Source: Cliona cf. orientalis (lineage: Eukaryota; Porifera; Demospongiae; Clionaida; Clionaidae). Taken from it: 64,000 nt of DNA. The stretch is taken from the NCBI GenBank assembly GCA_963930775.1, contig OZ005690.1, positions 4,262,225-4,326,224 on the forward strand, written 5' to 3'. Positions within the stretch are counted from its first letter, which is position 1. Each line of letters starts with the position of its first letter. This document shows positions 1 through 11,709 of this stretch, in pieces. The notes under the pieces are model-generated. The model worked only from the letters and a program-made list of their open reading frames with translations. It ran no database searches and had not been told where the DNA came from. The position numbers and the translations under genes are program-made.

Positions 1-860
1 AAATGATATTGGACTCAAATCGTTTGACATCTTGATCATACGTACATACTACTACTAGCCTATAGCTGTGGCACCTGAGCAGAAATTTTGGATCTTACTA
101 GCACATACATGTATCACAACACAGAGTGCATTTCAATCTTGTCACCTTGATTCCACATGGTAAATATTCACACTGAAGGAAGTTGCAATACTGGTAATCA
201 TGAATCAAAACACAGTGCTATTAGATTGCACAAAAAACAAAAAAACAAACAGTTCACACAAAAACCAAACATAAGCTGCAGATATTCTGTGTTGCTGTCA
301 AGGAGGTTATGATATCCTGGAAAACAGTTAGACTTCATGGTGTAAGCTTAAAGAAGGGAAATGCAGCCTGAACACAAGCAGTCTGGCTCATGAAGCACTG
401 ACAAACACTAATTCAGGCTTACTAATAACACAGCATGCTGATTTCTTGATCCCACCGTGACTTTATGAGAAAGTAAGCCTATTATTTTCCATTTCTATTA
501 GCCAAGGCACCTCTCCAACCCTATGCTCCAACAGAAGTGATAGATTTACTGCCCTTCGTTCAGTCGATCCTAGTGAGGTTGATTGGAAATGGTCGTCAAA
601 ATCTAACGCGTCAGTCCAAAATCCAGTCCAAATGTCAGTCCATAGTCCAGTCCACAGTCCAGTCCTGAGTCCAGAGTCCAGGTTTTACACCAACCCGCCT
701 CCCGCATGGGTTTTGAAATTTGAAAGCCTGAGAAACTAGTAATTAAGTTTGTTTGGCCTTAGGTTGTGAATATCATTAACCTTAATAATTATAGTAGCTA
801 GTGTATAGCATGCAGCCATCTCAAGGCGAGACAAACTATATGCATGCGGGCGGTCGGTCA
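1..860. other. non-coding flank with short GTCCA-rich repeat
   Basis: I see no convincing exon on either strand. Positions about 603-685 hold an imprecise short repeat built on AGTCCA/GTCAGTCCA that lies just beyond the 3' end of the neighbouring minus-strand transposon-like gene. It may be part of that element's untranslated end, but I could not find a matching terminus on the other side. Confidence 0.4.
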
Positions 861-3800
861 TTATTCAGATTTCAAACTATTAAATAAAGAGTTAAAGGAG
901 TACACTACATCTGGTTCATTGTCATAAACGACATTGAACCATTCTGGAAAGCCTGGTACTGTTGATACCACTTTTCCACTGTAGGTTACAAGCTGCTCGT
1001 CTTCCGTGAACCTGTGGTCTATGCGCCTTCCCACCAGGTGAACGTCTGTTTCCAAGGGAGAGTCTGATCCAGTGCCAGAACTGTGCCGATTAGCAGCTGC
1101 ATTTACTAACTTAAGTAAGTTCTCCTTTAATGCCGTTGAGTTTAACTGGCCCTTTTGTTTTGTTGAGAACTTGTAAATATCTTTATCAGCATCATATGTT
1201 TGTTGCAGGACTGTTTTTCTGAATCTTAGTTGAGCTTTTAGTGATTGACGTTTTTGAGTTTCTGACTTAACCAGCTTTAACCCTTCATTTACATCATTCT
1301 CTGACTGCCATAAGCCATACTGAATCATATCAGTAGTGATTTTCTCTTTTTCTAGCAAAAGCCTCTGCTTTGCTGCTTCTTTCTCCCGCTCCTGTTTCTC
1401 TTGTAATTCAGTACGATGTGCCTGAATAGCCAACAATCGCTCTTTGAACTTTCGTTTTTGTTTAGGAACCGATTTACGTGCTGTTTCCATCAGTGATTTG
1501 AGTTCGTCTGGAGATTTAGACTCAAGCCATTCCCTTGTTTTATTATTTGAGAATAGTATGTGAGCTTCAAGGGACAGCATAGTTGCATGGGGCTTTTCTT
1601 GGAGCAGTCGGTCTTAGCTTGGCAAAATCACGTTCGCTGATAGTGTTTGTTTTCTTCACTGAAATGGTGTCTTTCCTCTTTGCCGCTGCAACTGCAGGCT
1701 CTTGATCACTAATTACTCGGCCAAGGATTAATTCAATAGATTTAAAACAGGATAAAAGAATTTGTGCTACTAACTGGTCAAATTTTGTGGATTCCGTCAC
1801 TAAAGCAATCCACACTGAATCTTTGGTGATAGCTACTTCTGGAAAGGGTACATCTTCTCCTGTCATGAATCCACTTGGATCTTGGCAATTGCTTACAAAT
1901 GATAAAAGCCTTTGATAGTACTGGGGAAGGACTAGAATGTGTAGATTAGATTCCAAAATTCTCCAGAGTGGGCCTGTAATGTGTTTGTTGATGAGACCAA
2001 GGGCCTTGCATCCAGCTACATTCACATCCTTTGATGCATCTTCCAATACAGACTTCAAAAGCCTGTTAGGAGTACCCCACACATTAGTTAAATAGTTAAC
2101 TATGTGTTGATGGAGATAGTAGACCCTTCCACCGTTGGCAAAAATTACATTGAATCTGTTACCACGGAAATGAATCAATGGATTATGTTCAATTCCGTGC
2201 TTGTCCAGGTAGATATTAAATTGTAGTGGATACCCTGATTTTTCGTTACCTCTTCTCTCAAAAGCTTTGCAAACTGTTCTCACTAATCTAATAGTACCAC
2301 TCTCAGAGTCATTCGGCTGTGTGTCTTCCATACTATTACTATTATGATCCTTTTCAAACAATTTTAATGATTCTGATACTGTCTCAGCCATGTTTACAAC
2401 CAAATGCATGCCACAAAAGAAATTATACATTTGTGACATGGATTGCTGCTCATCCTTACTCATACCATCCCAGTTTGATACAACTTGAGGCAGCACTTCA
2501 GCCCTGTATTCAGATAGCAGTGTGTTGAAAGCCTTCTGGGAACTGGCTCTGTCTGACATGGTGCATTTTACACTCCCGAGAATTTTTTTTACCTGCATCC
2601 GAGTAACCATGTCCATGTATTTCATTGGACTGGGATAACTCTTCCAGTATCTCCTGTAAGGTTTCCAGTGTTGTCTGGGCAGCCCCAGATGCAACTTCCT
2701 GGGGAGAAAATAATTAGATAGACATGTCACAATAATAACAGTGAATGTGCACTCATACTACAAAGCCTTTACAGTTACATGCACACACCTGTAGGCCCAA
2801 GGTCAGTGATCTCTCAGCTGTACTTATCTGATATATATCCACAATATTTGTGTCCAAACTTTGTAGTCCCATCTGAATGCAATGTATTGTATTTAGTATT
2901 GGTTAGGGTGTGGGCCAATTGAATTTGAGAGAGAGTGCGACTTTCCAGTAACATTTCACTTATTGCTGTATGTTGTGGTAGCTTGTCACACTCCAGTTCT
3001 GCCAATCTTAGTACAGCTTCAATTACAGGTTCTACTTGGTTGATTCCCACATTGTGAGAAAGAATGTCCATCACATACAATCGCATACTGTCTGTGTACT
3101 TTCCATCAACATACGTAACCAATTTTCTTGATTTTAAAGTAGCTAATTCATCATGTAGGATTGCATTTGCTTCCAATAGCTCTAAGTTTTTTGATTTTAG
3201 TTTTGTTAATTCTTCCTCCAGATCCTTGCAATATTCACACTCGCGTTCGCTTTGGTCTAGCACTTGTGCACACTTTTGTTTATAGTACCTAATCTGTTCT
3301 TTAGCCCTCTTTGCTTCTTGCTGGTCTCTGTGCTTGAGTTCTTTTGCTTGGCGATCAATACATTCCTTTTGTTTGGTTATTTTGGCATCTTTTAGTTGTA
3401 TACGCCGGCGCACATTATGAGGCTTGTATTGTTGTTCCAGTGCATGAATCTTTTCATCTTTTTTGCTTAACTCAGCTTTTTGTGCTGTGCATTCTTCTTG
3501 TAAATGCACAACCTCTTTAGCCAAGGTGTTATTTACAACTTGAATTGCTTAATTCTCTCTCTATCCGTGATTGGGATGGTACAGCTGGACGGGAATTGAT
3601 AGTAGAACATATATAGTGTGAGTTGGAAGAATAAAAGGTTCATTCAAGAATCGCTCCAAGTCTTCTCTTTTTGCTGTAGATTTATGAAGATACTGGCGCT
3701 TAGTTTTCAAGCCTACCACTAACTTCCTTAGTGCTTGTCCTCTCTCAGTTGGTGGGGGTTCACCAAACAGTGTATACGTATATACCCACAGGAGGAATTT

Positions 3801-3986
3801 TTGCCATGAAACTGCTGCTGACGTTTGTACTTGAAATAGTTCAAGAATCAGTCCTTTCTTTGATGATTGAACTGGTGCCATTTCTTGCTCATCGAACACT
3901 GGGCAAATATCCATCTCCCAAACTATTGGATTGATGGTGGATTGATAGAGGAAATTGGATGTGTCTTGATATGTCCTAGACTGCAT
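861..3986 (-). pseudogene. disabled coiled-coil transposase-like gene (three exon blocks)
   Basis: Minus-strand reading blocks at 3986-3561, about 3545-2785 and about 2713-861 look like one protein. The middle block has a long Glu/Lys-rich coiled coil, then a conserved-looking segment ending in HSDGTTKFGHKYCGY. The last block continues with TMSDRASSQKAFNTLL and ends in a small C-terminal module with the motif VPGFPEWFNVVYD. The two acidic motifs resemble the D residues of a DDE-type nuclease, but I cannot assign a named superfamily. Exon ends look genuine: a donor follows GLQ near 2787 and an acceptor (CCCCAG) lies near 2700. The frame is broken by a TATA expansion near 2830, by one extra A in an A8 run at 2583-2590, and by one extra A near 1608. 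The first block also ends at a stop at 3561. Similar proteins are recalled from sponge and cnidarian genomes as repetitive selfish genes. A domesticated host gene hit by assembly errors is the alternative. Confidence 0.5.
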
Positions 3987-4527
3987 GGCAGTTCAAATTT
4001 CTGCTGATGTGCCCACCGCAGGATAGGGCTAAGTGCCGGGTAGCGGACAGATAGTGGGCACACCACGTGTCATACAGCTGTACTCTAGCAGATAGGTATT
4101 GGAGCACATGAAGTATCCTACGGTCATCCAATACAGGGAATGTTACAACCACATGAACTATCCCATGCATGTCACGTCACCCCACCATTATACAAAAAGC
4201 ATTATATAATCAGTGCAACATTCCATAACAAATTCAAGGAATCTAGTATAATAATATTATTATAATTATAGCAAACTTGTGTCTCAAAAGTTTTCTCTAT
4301 AAATTGGTATTCTTTGAGTTCTTCCTTCATCTGACACCATCATATCAACTCCATACTGCTTTTAAGATACTGCCAGCGCTAGTGTAGGCATCGCTGCATT
4401 TTTTCACTTCTAGATCTGTTGTTTCTTTCTCTCCTTTTTTCTGGACCAATCCTTCCCACTAATCCTACAAACAGTAGTGATAATCACACTCCATCGAAAT
4501 ACACAATCATACAAAGCCAGATCGATG
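3987..4527. other. gene-free stretch
   Basis: A short minus-strand open frame at 3976-4170 has no recognisable domain and no splice support. The rest is AT-rich. A basic, Arg-rich minus-strand stretch near 4390-4450 is open for about 28 codons but has no support as an exon. Confidence 0.3.
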
Positions 4528-5525
4528 GAAGTACAAAACCCAACATATCAGACTGCTGAATGTACTCCCACAAAGTCCAACATATCGGGCTGACGGACGT
4601 ACCCCCACAAAGCCCAACATATCAGACTGACAGACGTACCACCACAAAGTCCAACATATCAGGCTGACAGACGTACCACCACAAAGTCCAACATATCAGG
4701 CTGACGGACGTACCCCCACAAAGCCCAACATATCAGACTGACAGACGTACCACCACAAAGTCCAACATATCAGGCTGACGGACGTACCCCCACAAAGCCC
4801 AACATATCAGACTGACAGACGTACCCCCACAAAGCCCAACATATCAGACTGACAGACGTACCACCACAAAGTCCAACATACATGTATCAGGCTGACAGAA
4901 GTACACCCATAAAGCCCAACATATCAGGCTGACGGACGTACCCCCACAAAGCCCAACATATCAGACTGACAGACGTACCACCACAAAGTCCAACATACAT
5001 GTATCAGGCTGACAGAAGTACACCCATAAAGCCCAACATATCAGGCTGACGGACGTACCCCCACAAAGCCCAACATATCAGACTGACAGACGTACCACCA
5101 CAAAGTCCAACATATCAGGCTGACGGACGTACCCCCACAAAGCCCAATATATCAGACTGACAGACGTACCACCACAAAGTCCAACATATCAGGCTGACGG
5201 ACGTACCCCCACAAAGCCCAACATATCAGACTGACAGACGTACCACCACAAAGTCCAACATACATGTATCAGGCTGACAGAAGTACACCCATAAAGCCCA
5301 ACATATCAGACTGACGGACATACCACCACAAAGTCCAACACATCAGACTGACAAGAATGCTGCCAATTTTAGCTTAGTTCAGAATTCAAACACTTGAAGT
5401 TATTATCATGAAATTGGCAGCAATCTCAACATATCAGACTGATGGACATACCTCCACAAAGCCAAACATATTAGACTGACATAAGTACACCCACAAACCC
5501 CAATATATCTGACTGGCAGACATAG
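4528..5525. repeat. 37-bp minisatellite array
   Basis: Tandem units of 37 bp of the form CCAACATATCAGACTGACAG followed by ACGTACCACCACAAAGT run for about 22 copies to about 5345, then decay. Two alternating sub-types differ at GACTGACAG/GGCTGACGG and at CACCAC/CCCCCAC. Some units near 4880, 4995 and 5265 carry a 4-bp insertion (CATACATGTATC instead of CATATC) and are 41 bp long. A short stretch of unrelated sequence interrupts the array near 5352-5425, after which degenerate units reappear. Confidence 0.9.
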
Positions 5526-7580
5526 AATCCAAACAATATTGACCTCGAAAAGGGATTTTCTTTTTAATGCTCACCCTGCAGCACGCTAATATGGGATTTT
5601 ATAGCTATAGGCCTAATTTTTATGCCAAAATTAAATAAGCTTACCTCCTGTTGACGTTTATATGCCGCAGAGAATCTTCCTAGAATGCTGTCCTTTCACT
5701 TAAAGCAAGTGCATGTTCTTAGCTTCTCAGAGCTAGAGACACATGGACACACTCCAACTTTTGGCGCCAGATCTTGGGGTACAGAGTTCACCGATCAGCT
5801 GTAGATTTAACCATAGTTGGCTGCCAATCGTGAGAAGATAGGTTTTCTCCCAGTGAGCCTGCGATAGAAGCAGCGGAGTATCAACTTTAGAACAGTGTAC
5901 CATGCTGATCATGAATGCAGATCTCTGTCAGAAACTATCAGCTATAAGATAGTACTATGCAAGTTGATCTATCCTGATAGAAGTGTTAGGCTTATGACAG
6001 CACAACTATCCACAACATGATATGCAGTATGACGTACGTAAGATAGTTGTAATATCCCGTATCTGGGATAGGCAAAATGATAGTTGGTGTGGCCAGTAGT
6101 GGACAGGTGAGGGATAGTAGCAGCTGGTCTATCCTCCATCTATCATGCACATCGTGACGTATAGGATAGTTCACTTTTTGCCCAGTGGAAAAGCATAGCT
6201 GATGTTACGTTTGCTTCTTTGCAGAAGACATACTTATCGCTGAGATCCATTGTGTACACTTACTTAGGCTGTGTATAATATGTAATACAATGACATTGTC
6301 ATATTCTATGCTCAATTTTCTTATAATTATGCACACATACACTCATACACACACTCCTAACACTGACAGAATACAGGAGCAGTGATGTAGCAGTAAGGTA
6401 CTGGCTGGCTGATGCCCCATGTGCCCAAGATCAAGCTCCAATTAAAAATCGGAAGGGAGTATTGAACATTGCAGCTAGGAGATCCACTGTTAGCTAGATT
6501 TTGCATGTCCTAGGGATGTCTGATGTCTCAAAGATAGTCTGTATAGTAGTTTCATGTATGTATGTTATTTTATTGTACTGTACAACAAACCTGTTTGGTG
6601 TTGATTTCAAAATTAAAGATCAAAATCTTGCCTAAGGGTCTCTGAAACCGCGCCAGATCTGGAATCAGCGGTCTTTGGCGATTCGAGTGATATATAAAGA
6701 TGTAAGATTTGACCGAGTTTGAGGCTGCGAATGGATAACGCCGCGGACCACTTCGGAATACCATGCCGCTCGTTCAAATTTGGCGGGAAGAGATGGATTA
6801 GTGCAGGCTGTCAGTGCAGTTAAGGACAGTCTCATCTGTGTTCGTCCATGAAATATGCACATTTTCAGGAGCTAATACTAGTGATTAGCTATGTGACAAT
6901 TGAGTACTGATAATGATTATTGAAATTGAAGCCCAACTCTAGTATTTTCATAATAATTATTATTAGTTTGTAAAGAAAAATAGTAAGAGCCAGAGGTAAA
7001 GAGATAGAAAAGACCTGACCTAGATATGTGCCCTGTATGCATGTCTGAACTTGATAATAATAACTAATATTATTATGAATGAGGCCTTAATATTCATTCA
7101 TGTGTGTGTAGATCGCAATCGAACTGTGCTCATGAATAATGGCTGCCTTATACAGTATCACTCACTTTCCTATCCACAACATTGTTGAATAGTCAATGTT
7201 GATTGAATCACTGATCCCAAGCCTTCCTCTGCAAGAACACAATGCAGAGAGAGCAGCCATGCAACGATTACGTTAGTCTTGTGATTGTGGTAATGAATCA
7301 GTAGACTAAGTCAAGTGCATCTGCAAGACACATGAACAATAGTTATAGTTACACAAGTAACACATAGTTCATAATATATTATGAGTTTGGGAATTGGGGG
7401 AGGGGGGTGAATATTGGATATCCTTTCATTCATGATAGCTATTTCAGGGTATAATACACACAATTATAGCATAGTTCAGAACTTTATAATATAATATCAT
7501 TATGATACACTTTATATTAATTATTTTAAGCAACAATGATCAGCATAATACTATACTAACTCTTCAATCAAACTAATATC
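5526..7580. other. gene-free stretch
   Basis: No exon with convincing coding character and splice sites was found. A possible minus-strand exon near 5644-5690, followed by a GTAAGC donor, is too short to support. Positions about 5930-6180 are rich in the words AACTATC and GATAGT in both orientations, suggesting an old inverted-repeat element without clear ends. Confidence 0.3.
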
Positions 7581-7610
7581 ACTACAGTGAATCATTAAGA
7601 TTGTTCATAC

Positions 7611-7791
7611 TTTGTAGAAATTTACCCCCTACGAATTCCTTCATAATCATTTCTGTACTATGTTGACCAGAGACCGCCAAGGATTTAAACTCTGATGGCA
7701 CCTTATTGGGCTCTAAAAGAAGAGCCAGGCACTCCACTGGACTTTGACCAAATTGTTTGCCAATTTGTACATCCAAATCCAGATTGTGAAA
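7611..7791 (-). CDS. candidate internal exon, unknown protein
   Basis: An open minus-strand segment of about 60 codons is bounded by a consensus-like acceptor (ACATGCAG at 7792-7799) and a donor GTATGA ending at 7610. The peptide contains FGQSPVECLALLLEPNKV and reads like ordinary protein, not repeat translation. I do not recognise the family. It is on the same strand as the CCCH gene upstream (11.7-17.8 kb), but that gene appears to end with its own stop at 11710, so this may belong to a separate gene continuing downstream. No partner exon was identified. Confidence 0.3.
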
Positions 7792-7970
7792 CTGCATGTA
7801 ATGTTACAAGAACTTGTTACCATAAATAATAATATGAAAAGGTTATAACTACATCCCTAGTAGCTATTCAATGAATGTAGCTCAGTAGTATAGTACACTG
7901 ATGTACGAGGACGAAAGGTAGAGGTCGTTAACCGGTCGCTTGAGCATCCGCACTATACTATGAGCCATAA

Positions 7971-8190
7971 TACCGTAGATCGGGTTTTAATTGCGAGTAT
8001 CTATTAATAATTGCGAATTGCGAGTTTTTCTACGTTTCGCAATTAATAGATTCGCAAACATAAACGTGCACGTATACTGCAGTACGGTACGGGGTCGTCC
8101 ATCACAATTATTAGATTTGCAATTTGGCCTGACTTGACAGGAATGCAATAATTATTATTAAACTACGCAATTAAAACCCGTCCTACGGTA
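7971..8190. mobile_element. MITE with TACCGTA ends (family A)
   Basis: The two ends are inverted copies for about 25 bp: TACCGTAGATCGGGTTTTAA at 7971 and its reverse complement ending CTACGGTA at 8190, with two mismatches. The 220-bp interior is AT-rich with further internal inverted repeats of GCAATTAATAGATT type. There is no coding capacity. If the outer TA is the target duplication, the element begins CCGTA. Confidence 0.75.
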
Positions 8191-8536
8191 CGGGGCATTC
8201 TCCTTGGCACAAGGATAGCATTTCATGAATACTATAATAATATATAACATGCATATCTGTATTATGTGACGAGTTAAGATCACCATTACCAACTACGACT
8301 TTTGAACTATTGCTCCTGCAAATTTGAAGTCTCTAGCCTATATAGTCATGGAGATATAAGCAAAAATATACCCAGATCACCCGTACAAAAGTTTGCAAAA
8401 AATGCAAAATAATAATTATCTCCAAATCTGACCAGTCTGCACTAAGACGCTGGTTAGCTTGGAAAACAGGTTATGAGATGCATTTGCAGTTTTGCGCAAT
8501 AGCGCATCGCGGTTGCGTCATATAATAATGATGTCA

Positions 8537-8908
8537 TACCGTATTCGCTTGATCAGACGCCGTGTATTTCATTGCCCGAGTTTGTGTACCGTTTATTCGA
8601 GAGAGGAATTTATTAATGCTAGTAGCTGCCAGAGAAGCAATCCTTAGAGAAACGGTAGACTGACACCACCGATCTCGGATATTCTGGCCCCTTTGCTGAT
8701 GTAGAAGAAGGTTAGAACTTGTTCTAGACTGTTTATTGTGTACTTGCCATCGAAAAAAATGAGTCGCGATCGAGGCATGTCCACGTGCTGGTGTTCTCGA
8801 ATAGTGAGCGTGGCACAGCTACTATTCGAGAGCGACGACTATTTCGTTCAGCACTTCCGGAGGTGCGGCGATTATTCGAGAGCGGTGTCTGATCGAGTGA
8901 ATACGGTA
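8537..8908. mobile_element. MITE with TACCGTA ends (family B)
   Basis: The ends TACCGTATTCGCTTGATCAG (8537) and CTGATCGAGTGAATACGGTA (8889-8908) are inverted copies over about 26 bp. The interior repeats the word TATTCGAGAGCG in several places, which gives subterminal repeats. It is 372 bp long and non-coding. The ends share TACCGTA with otherwise unrelated elements in this window. Confidence 0.75.
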
Positions 8909-9365
8909 TACTAACTTTAGTACAGAATCTAATTTACTCCACATGGAGCTAAGTAGAATGAACTTTTTCCAGTTTTTGCTGGTCCAGAACTCCCAAGTCA
9001 GAAGTAGAACGTAGATGACAGGCAGTCTATATACACACTCAGCTAGAAGTATGGAACACAGCCATCACTTCATTTTGAGTCCAAGACATTCATTACTGAT
9101 TTGCCAAAATTTCATAGTCGGCCTCAGACAAGCGCTTCAAGAAGAATGGAGCCATGGGACTGATTGTGGTGACAAAAGTACTCATTGTCTAAGTCTCCCA
9201 GTCGGTTTTTAGCTAGGCTAGACATTGATCTTTAGTTTACTTTTTGTTAGACTGTGTAACTATGTTCTATTACCAACTTAGAACTCGAGAAAATGTGTTA
9301 ATAGTTTGAAAATTTAACATCATGATACAAGACAAGTATTATAGATAGCTTACTGGTTGTAACGG

Positions 9366-9536
9366 ATAATAGGCATGGTACTACCTTGTTGTAGATGGGC
9401 GCTTATAGCTTCAATATGTCCATTACTGATTTGCCCAATTTTCAAAGATGGCTCCAGCCAAAAGGCATTTACCTGCTCAGTAGCTTTCTTCTCTGTGATG
9501 TTCGGGCCAACCACCTCGATTCTGGTACCAAAGTAA
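9366..9536 (-). CDS. possible exon, unknown protein
   Basis: A minus-strand segment reads openly from about 9540 to 9366 and contains GTRIEVVGPNITEKKATEQ, with possible donors (GTAAAT near 9465, GTAGTA near 9386) and a CTAG acceptor just upstream. A plus-strand sequence at 9085-9125 resembles part of it, so the region may be repetitive. I do not recognise a domain. Support is weak. Confidence 0.2.
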
Positions 9537-9630
9537 AGCTAGACAGGCGCTCTAACTAGAGATAACATAGACAGACCTAGAGACCACTCCTGTCAAAAGT
9601 TACAGTATTGAATGAATGCACAGGAGTGCA

Positions 9631-10211
9631 GAACCCTCACCGCTACATGCATGCATATAATATAGCTGGAGATGTATCGCATGACTCACTGTGTATACTA
9701 TTCAATGCCAGGAGTATTGAACTACATACCCTGCACCTGAACAGGGTTGTGGTACTACTAAACTAGTACATACCCAGCACCTAAACAACTAGCTGTTCTC
9801 CTTTGAGTCAGTGATCTAAGAGTTGGGGGAAGGCACCTGGCTCTGCCATTATAATATAAACTGAAACCCTCTGTGACATACTTCAACTGAATTATGCACT
9901 TGAGAGCCACTGCCTGTTTACACTGTCACTGCACTGACAACTGACCAGCAAAGCACAGAATGACAATCAGTCATGTAGTTGAGGTAGGTGCCATGTAAAC
10001 ACAGACTGGCAAGTTGCAACAGCTGCACACTACTACTCCACTGGGCAGGACTTAACATGACCACTCTTCCTTTATGCTACGTATACCTAGAATGCGTACT
10101 TTCTCTATGACGACCCTTACCATTTAGCAAAGGAGGGTTGCGACGGACGGACGGACGGACAGACAACAACAACTGCAGTAACCCTCCGCCTACGCTTTGC
10201 GGCGAGGGTTA
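9631..10211. mobile_element. dispersed inverted-repeat element, copy 1
   Basis: The segment begins AGAACCCTCACCGCTAC and ends GCTTTGCGGCGAGGGTT, short inverted termini (AACCCTC.CCGC against GCGG.GAGGGTT). It includes a GGAC tetranucleotide run at about 10146-10163. A second diverged copy lies at 38637-40068 and shares the CACTGTGTATACT, GGCACCTGGCT, TTGAGAGCCACTGCC and CTTACCATTTAGCAAAGGAG blocks in the same order. No coding region is seen. Confidence 0.6.
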
Positions 10212-10561
10212 ACTAGTTACCTACCTTGTTATTGGTTGAGCAAGCGCGGTGCATATCATTATCTCCCATACATGCAATATATAAATTCATTATTTCCAAG
10301 CAAACGTATGGACTTCCGGGTGTCTTAGTGTAGACTGCTCAGGTCAGTTAAGGCAGGATCAGATGGTGTCTATACCACCAAAATGGCCAAACATACATGG
10401 TGGTACAAAAGTTAAAACTGAAGAGAAGTACAAAAGTTACAGCAACACACACATCTACAAGTTTGCATGAAGAACAAAGTTTATTAAAAACATCCGTTAC
10501 CATGGCAATGGTGTTTAATAGGTGGGCGTCAAATTTCGGCTTCCTTAAAATACATTTTCTC

Positions 10562-10858
10562 GTTTTCCGGGTACAAAAATGCTCGAATATGGCATCGAAA
10601 GTGGAATCAGCTATGTCCTAGCTGTGTAAAGAATTCAATACTGCCTGGAAACGCTGCACAGAATAAAGCGCGTTGGAACTAGGCAAAGAAATGCGCACTT
10701 TGAGGCTACAAAAACGAGCTAATTACGTATTCATGAACATACTGTTGGCGCATGGTTGACAAAGGACACCATTTCCACTCTCTACCACGTTCTCTATCTA
10801 TGGTAGAGCTTAGATGTCGAAGAAAGGTCCTGGTCTAGTGCCAATTTTGTACCCGGAA
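10562..10858. mobile_element. small MITE with TTCCGGGTACAAAA ends
   Basis: TTCCGGGTACAAAAATGC near 10565 and GCCAATTTTGTACCCGGAA ending about 10858 form short inverted termini around a 300-bp non-coding interior. No target duplication was identified with confidence. Confidence 0.5.
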
Positions 10859-11709
10859 GATAGATCATACCGTCTGCACTGCATTGCACACGGCAGCTTC
10901 TATACAAAGTATGGGAGGTGACTCGAGGTCAATAAGATTCATGGCCATGTAATTGGTTGTAATTGGCTGATACAAGCTGATAAGACTAAGCTGGCTGTTT
11001 CTGCCTTAACCGTCCTGAGTGTGACCCTAGGTGACTATTTTGGCTTATATCCCTGTTTGATGTCTAGCGCATTATGCTTGGTTTTCTTGTGGAGAGTCAC
11101 ATATTATTATAGTACTAGCGCTAATACAAGATTACGTAAGTCAAATGAATGCGTGGAGTTCGATCAGCAGTACTTGTCAGAGAAGGCAATATGCAACTTT
11201 TAAGGTATCTGGAAAACAGGTTATGTTGACTGCATGTAATTTGCTATAAAACAGTTATGCTCTATCCCAGAGCTATATAAGATCGCATGCATTTAAAGAC
11301 TGTTCACATAATTTAGCGTTACAAGCATAAATTTACTATCCAAAACAGGTGCTATGATGTGGTACTTAATCAAAGGTTTGATGGGCCCAATTTGCAGAGT
11401 ATATTGATAACCACAAAATTAGTATCCTAAAATACATGTAAGCATGCACAATAATTGTACGTATGCAAAATTTAACCAAACGTTTCCAATCCATGACGTT
11501 TGGACCCCATAAAAATATTCTGCTACAAACAGCATGCGTGTAGTGCTTTGGTATACTATAGCATGTACTGGAAATAAACAATACCCAACCAGAATGGAGC
11601 CACTCCAGATGATCAAGCTAGTGTAGAACTTTGCGATTGATAACAAAGCCACTTGTTTTTGGCACCTGTGAACCTTAAGAAGTGTACTATGCCTATAACC
11701 CTATTCAAA
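10859..11709. other. gene-free stretch
   Basis: Several short open frames exist on both strands between 11021 and 11652, but they lack domain character, overlap one another and have no splice support. I see nothing functional here. Confidence 0.35.

Noticed and set aside
7880..7960. tRNA-like A-box (TAGCTCAGTAGTATAGT)
   Set aside because: No B-box at the correct distance and no cloverleaf could be formed.
10141..10165. GGAC repeat as a regulatory or satellite locus
   Set aside because: It is a minor internal part of the dispersed element at 9631-10211, and a shorter version is in the second copy.
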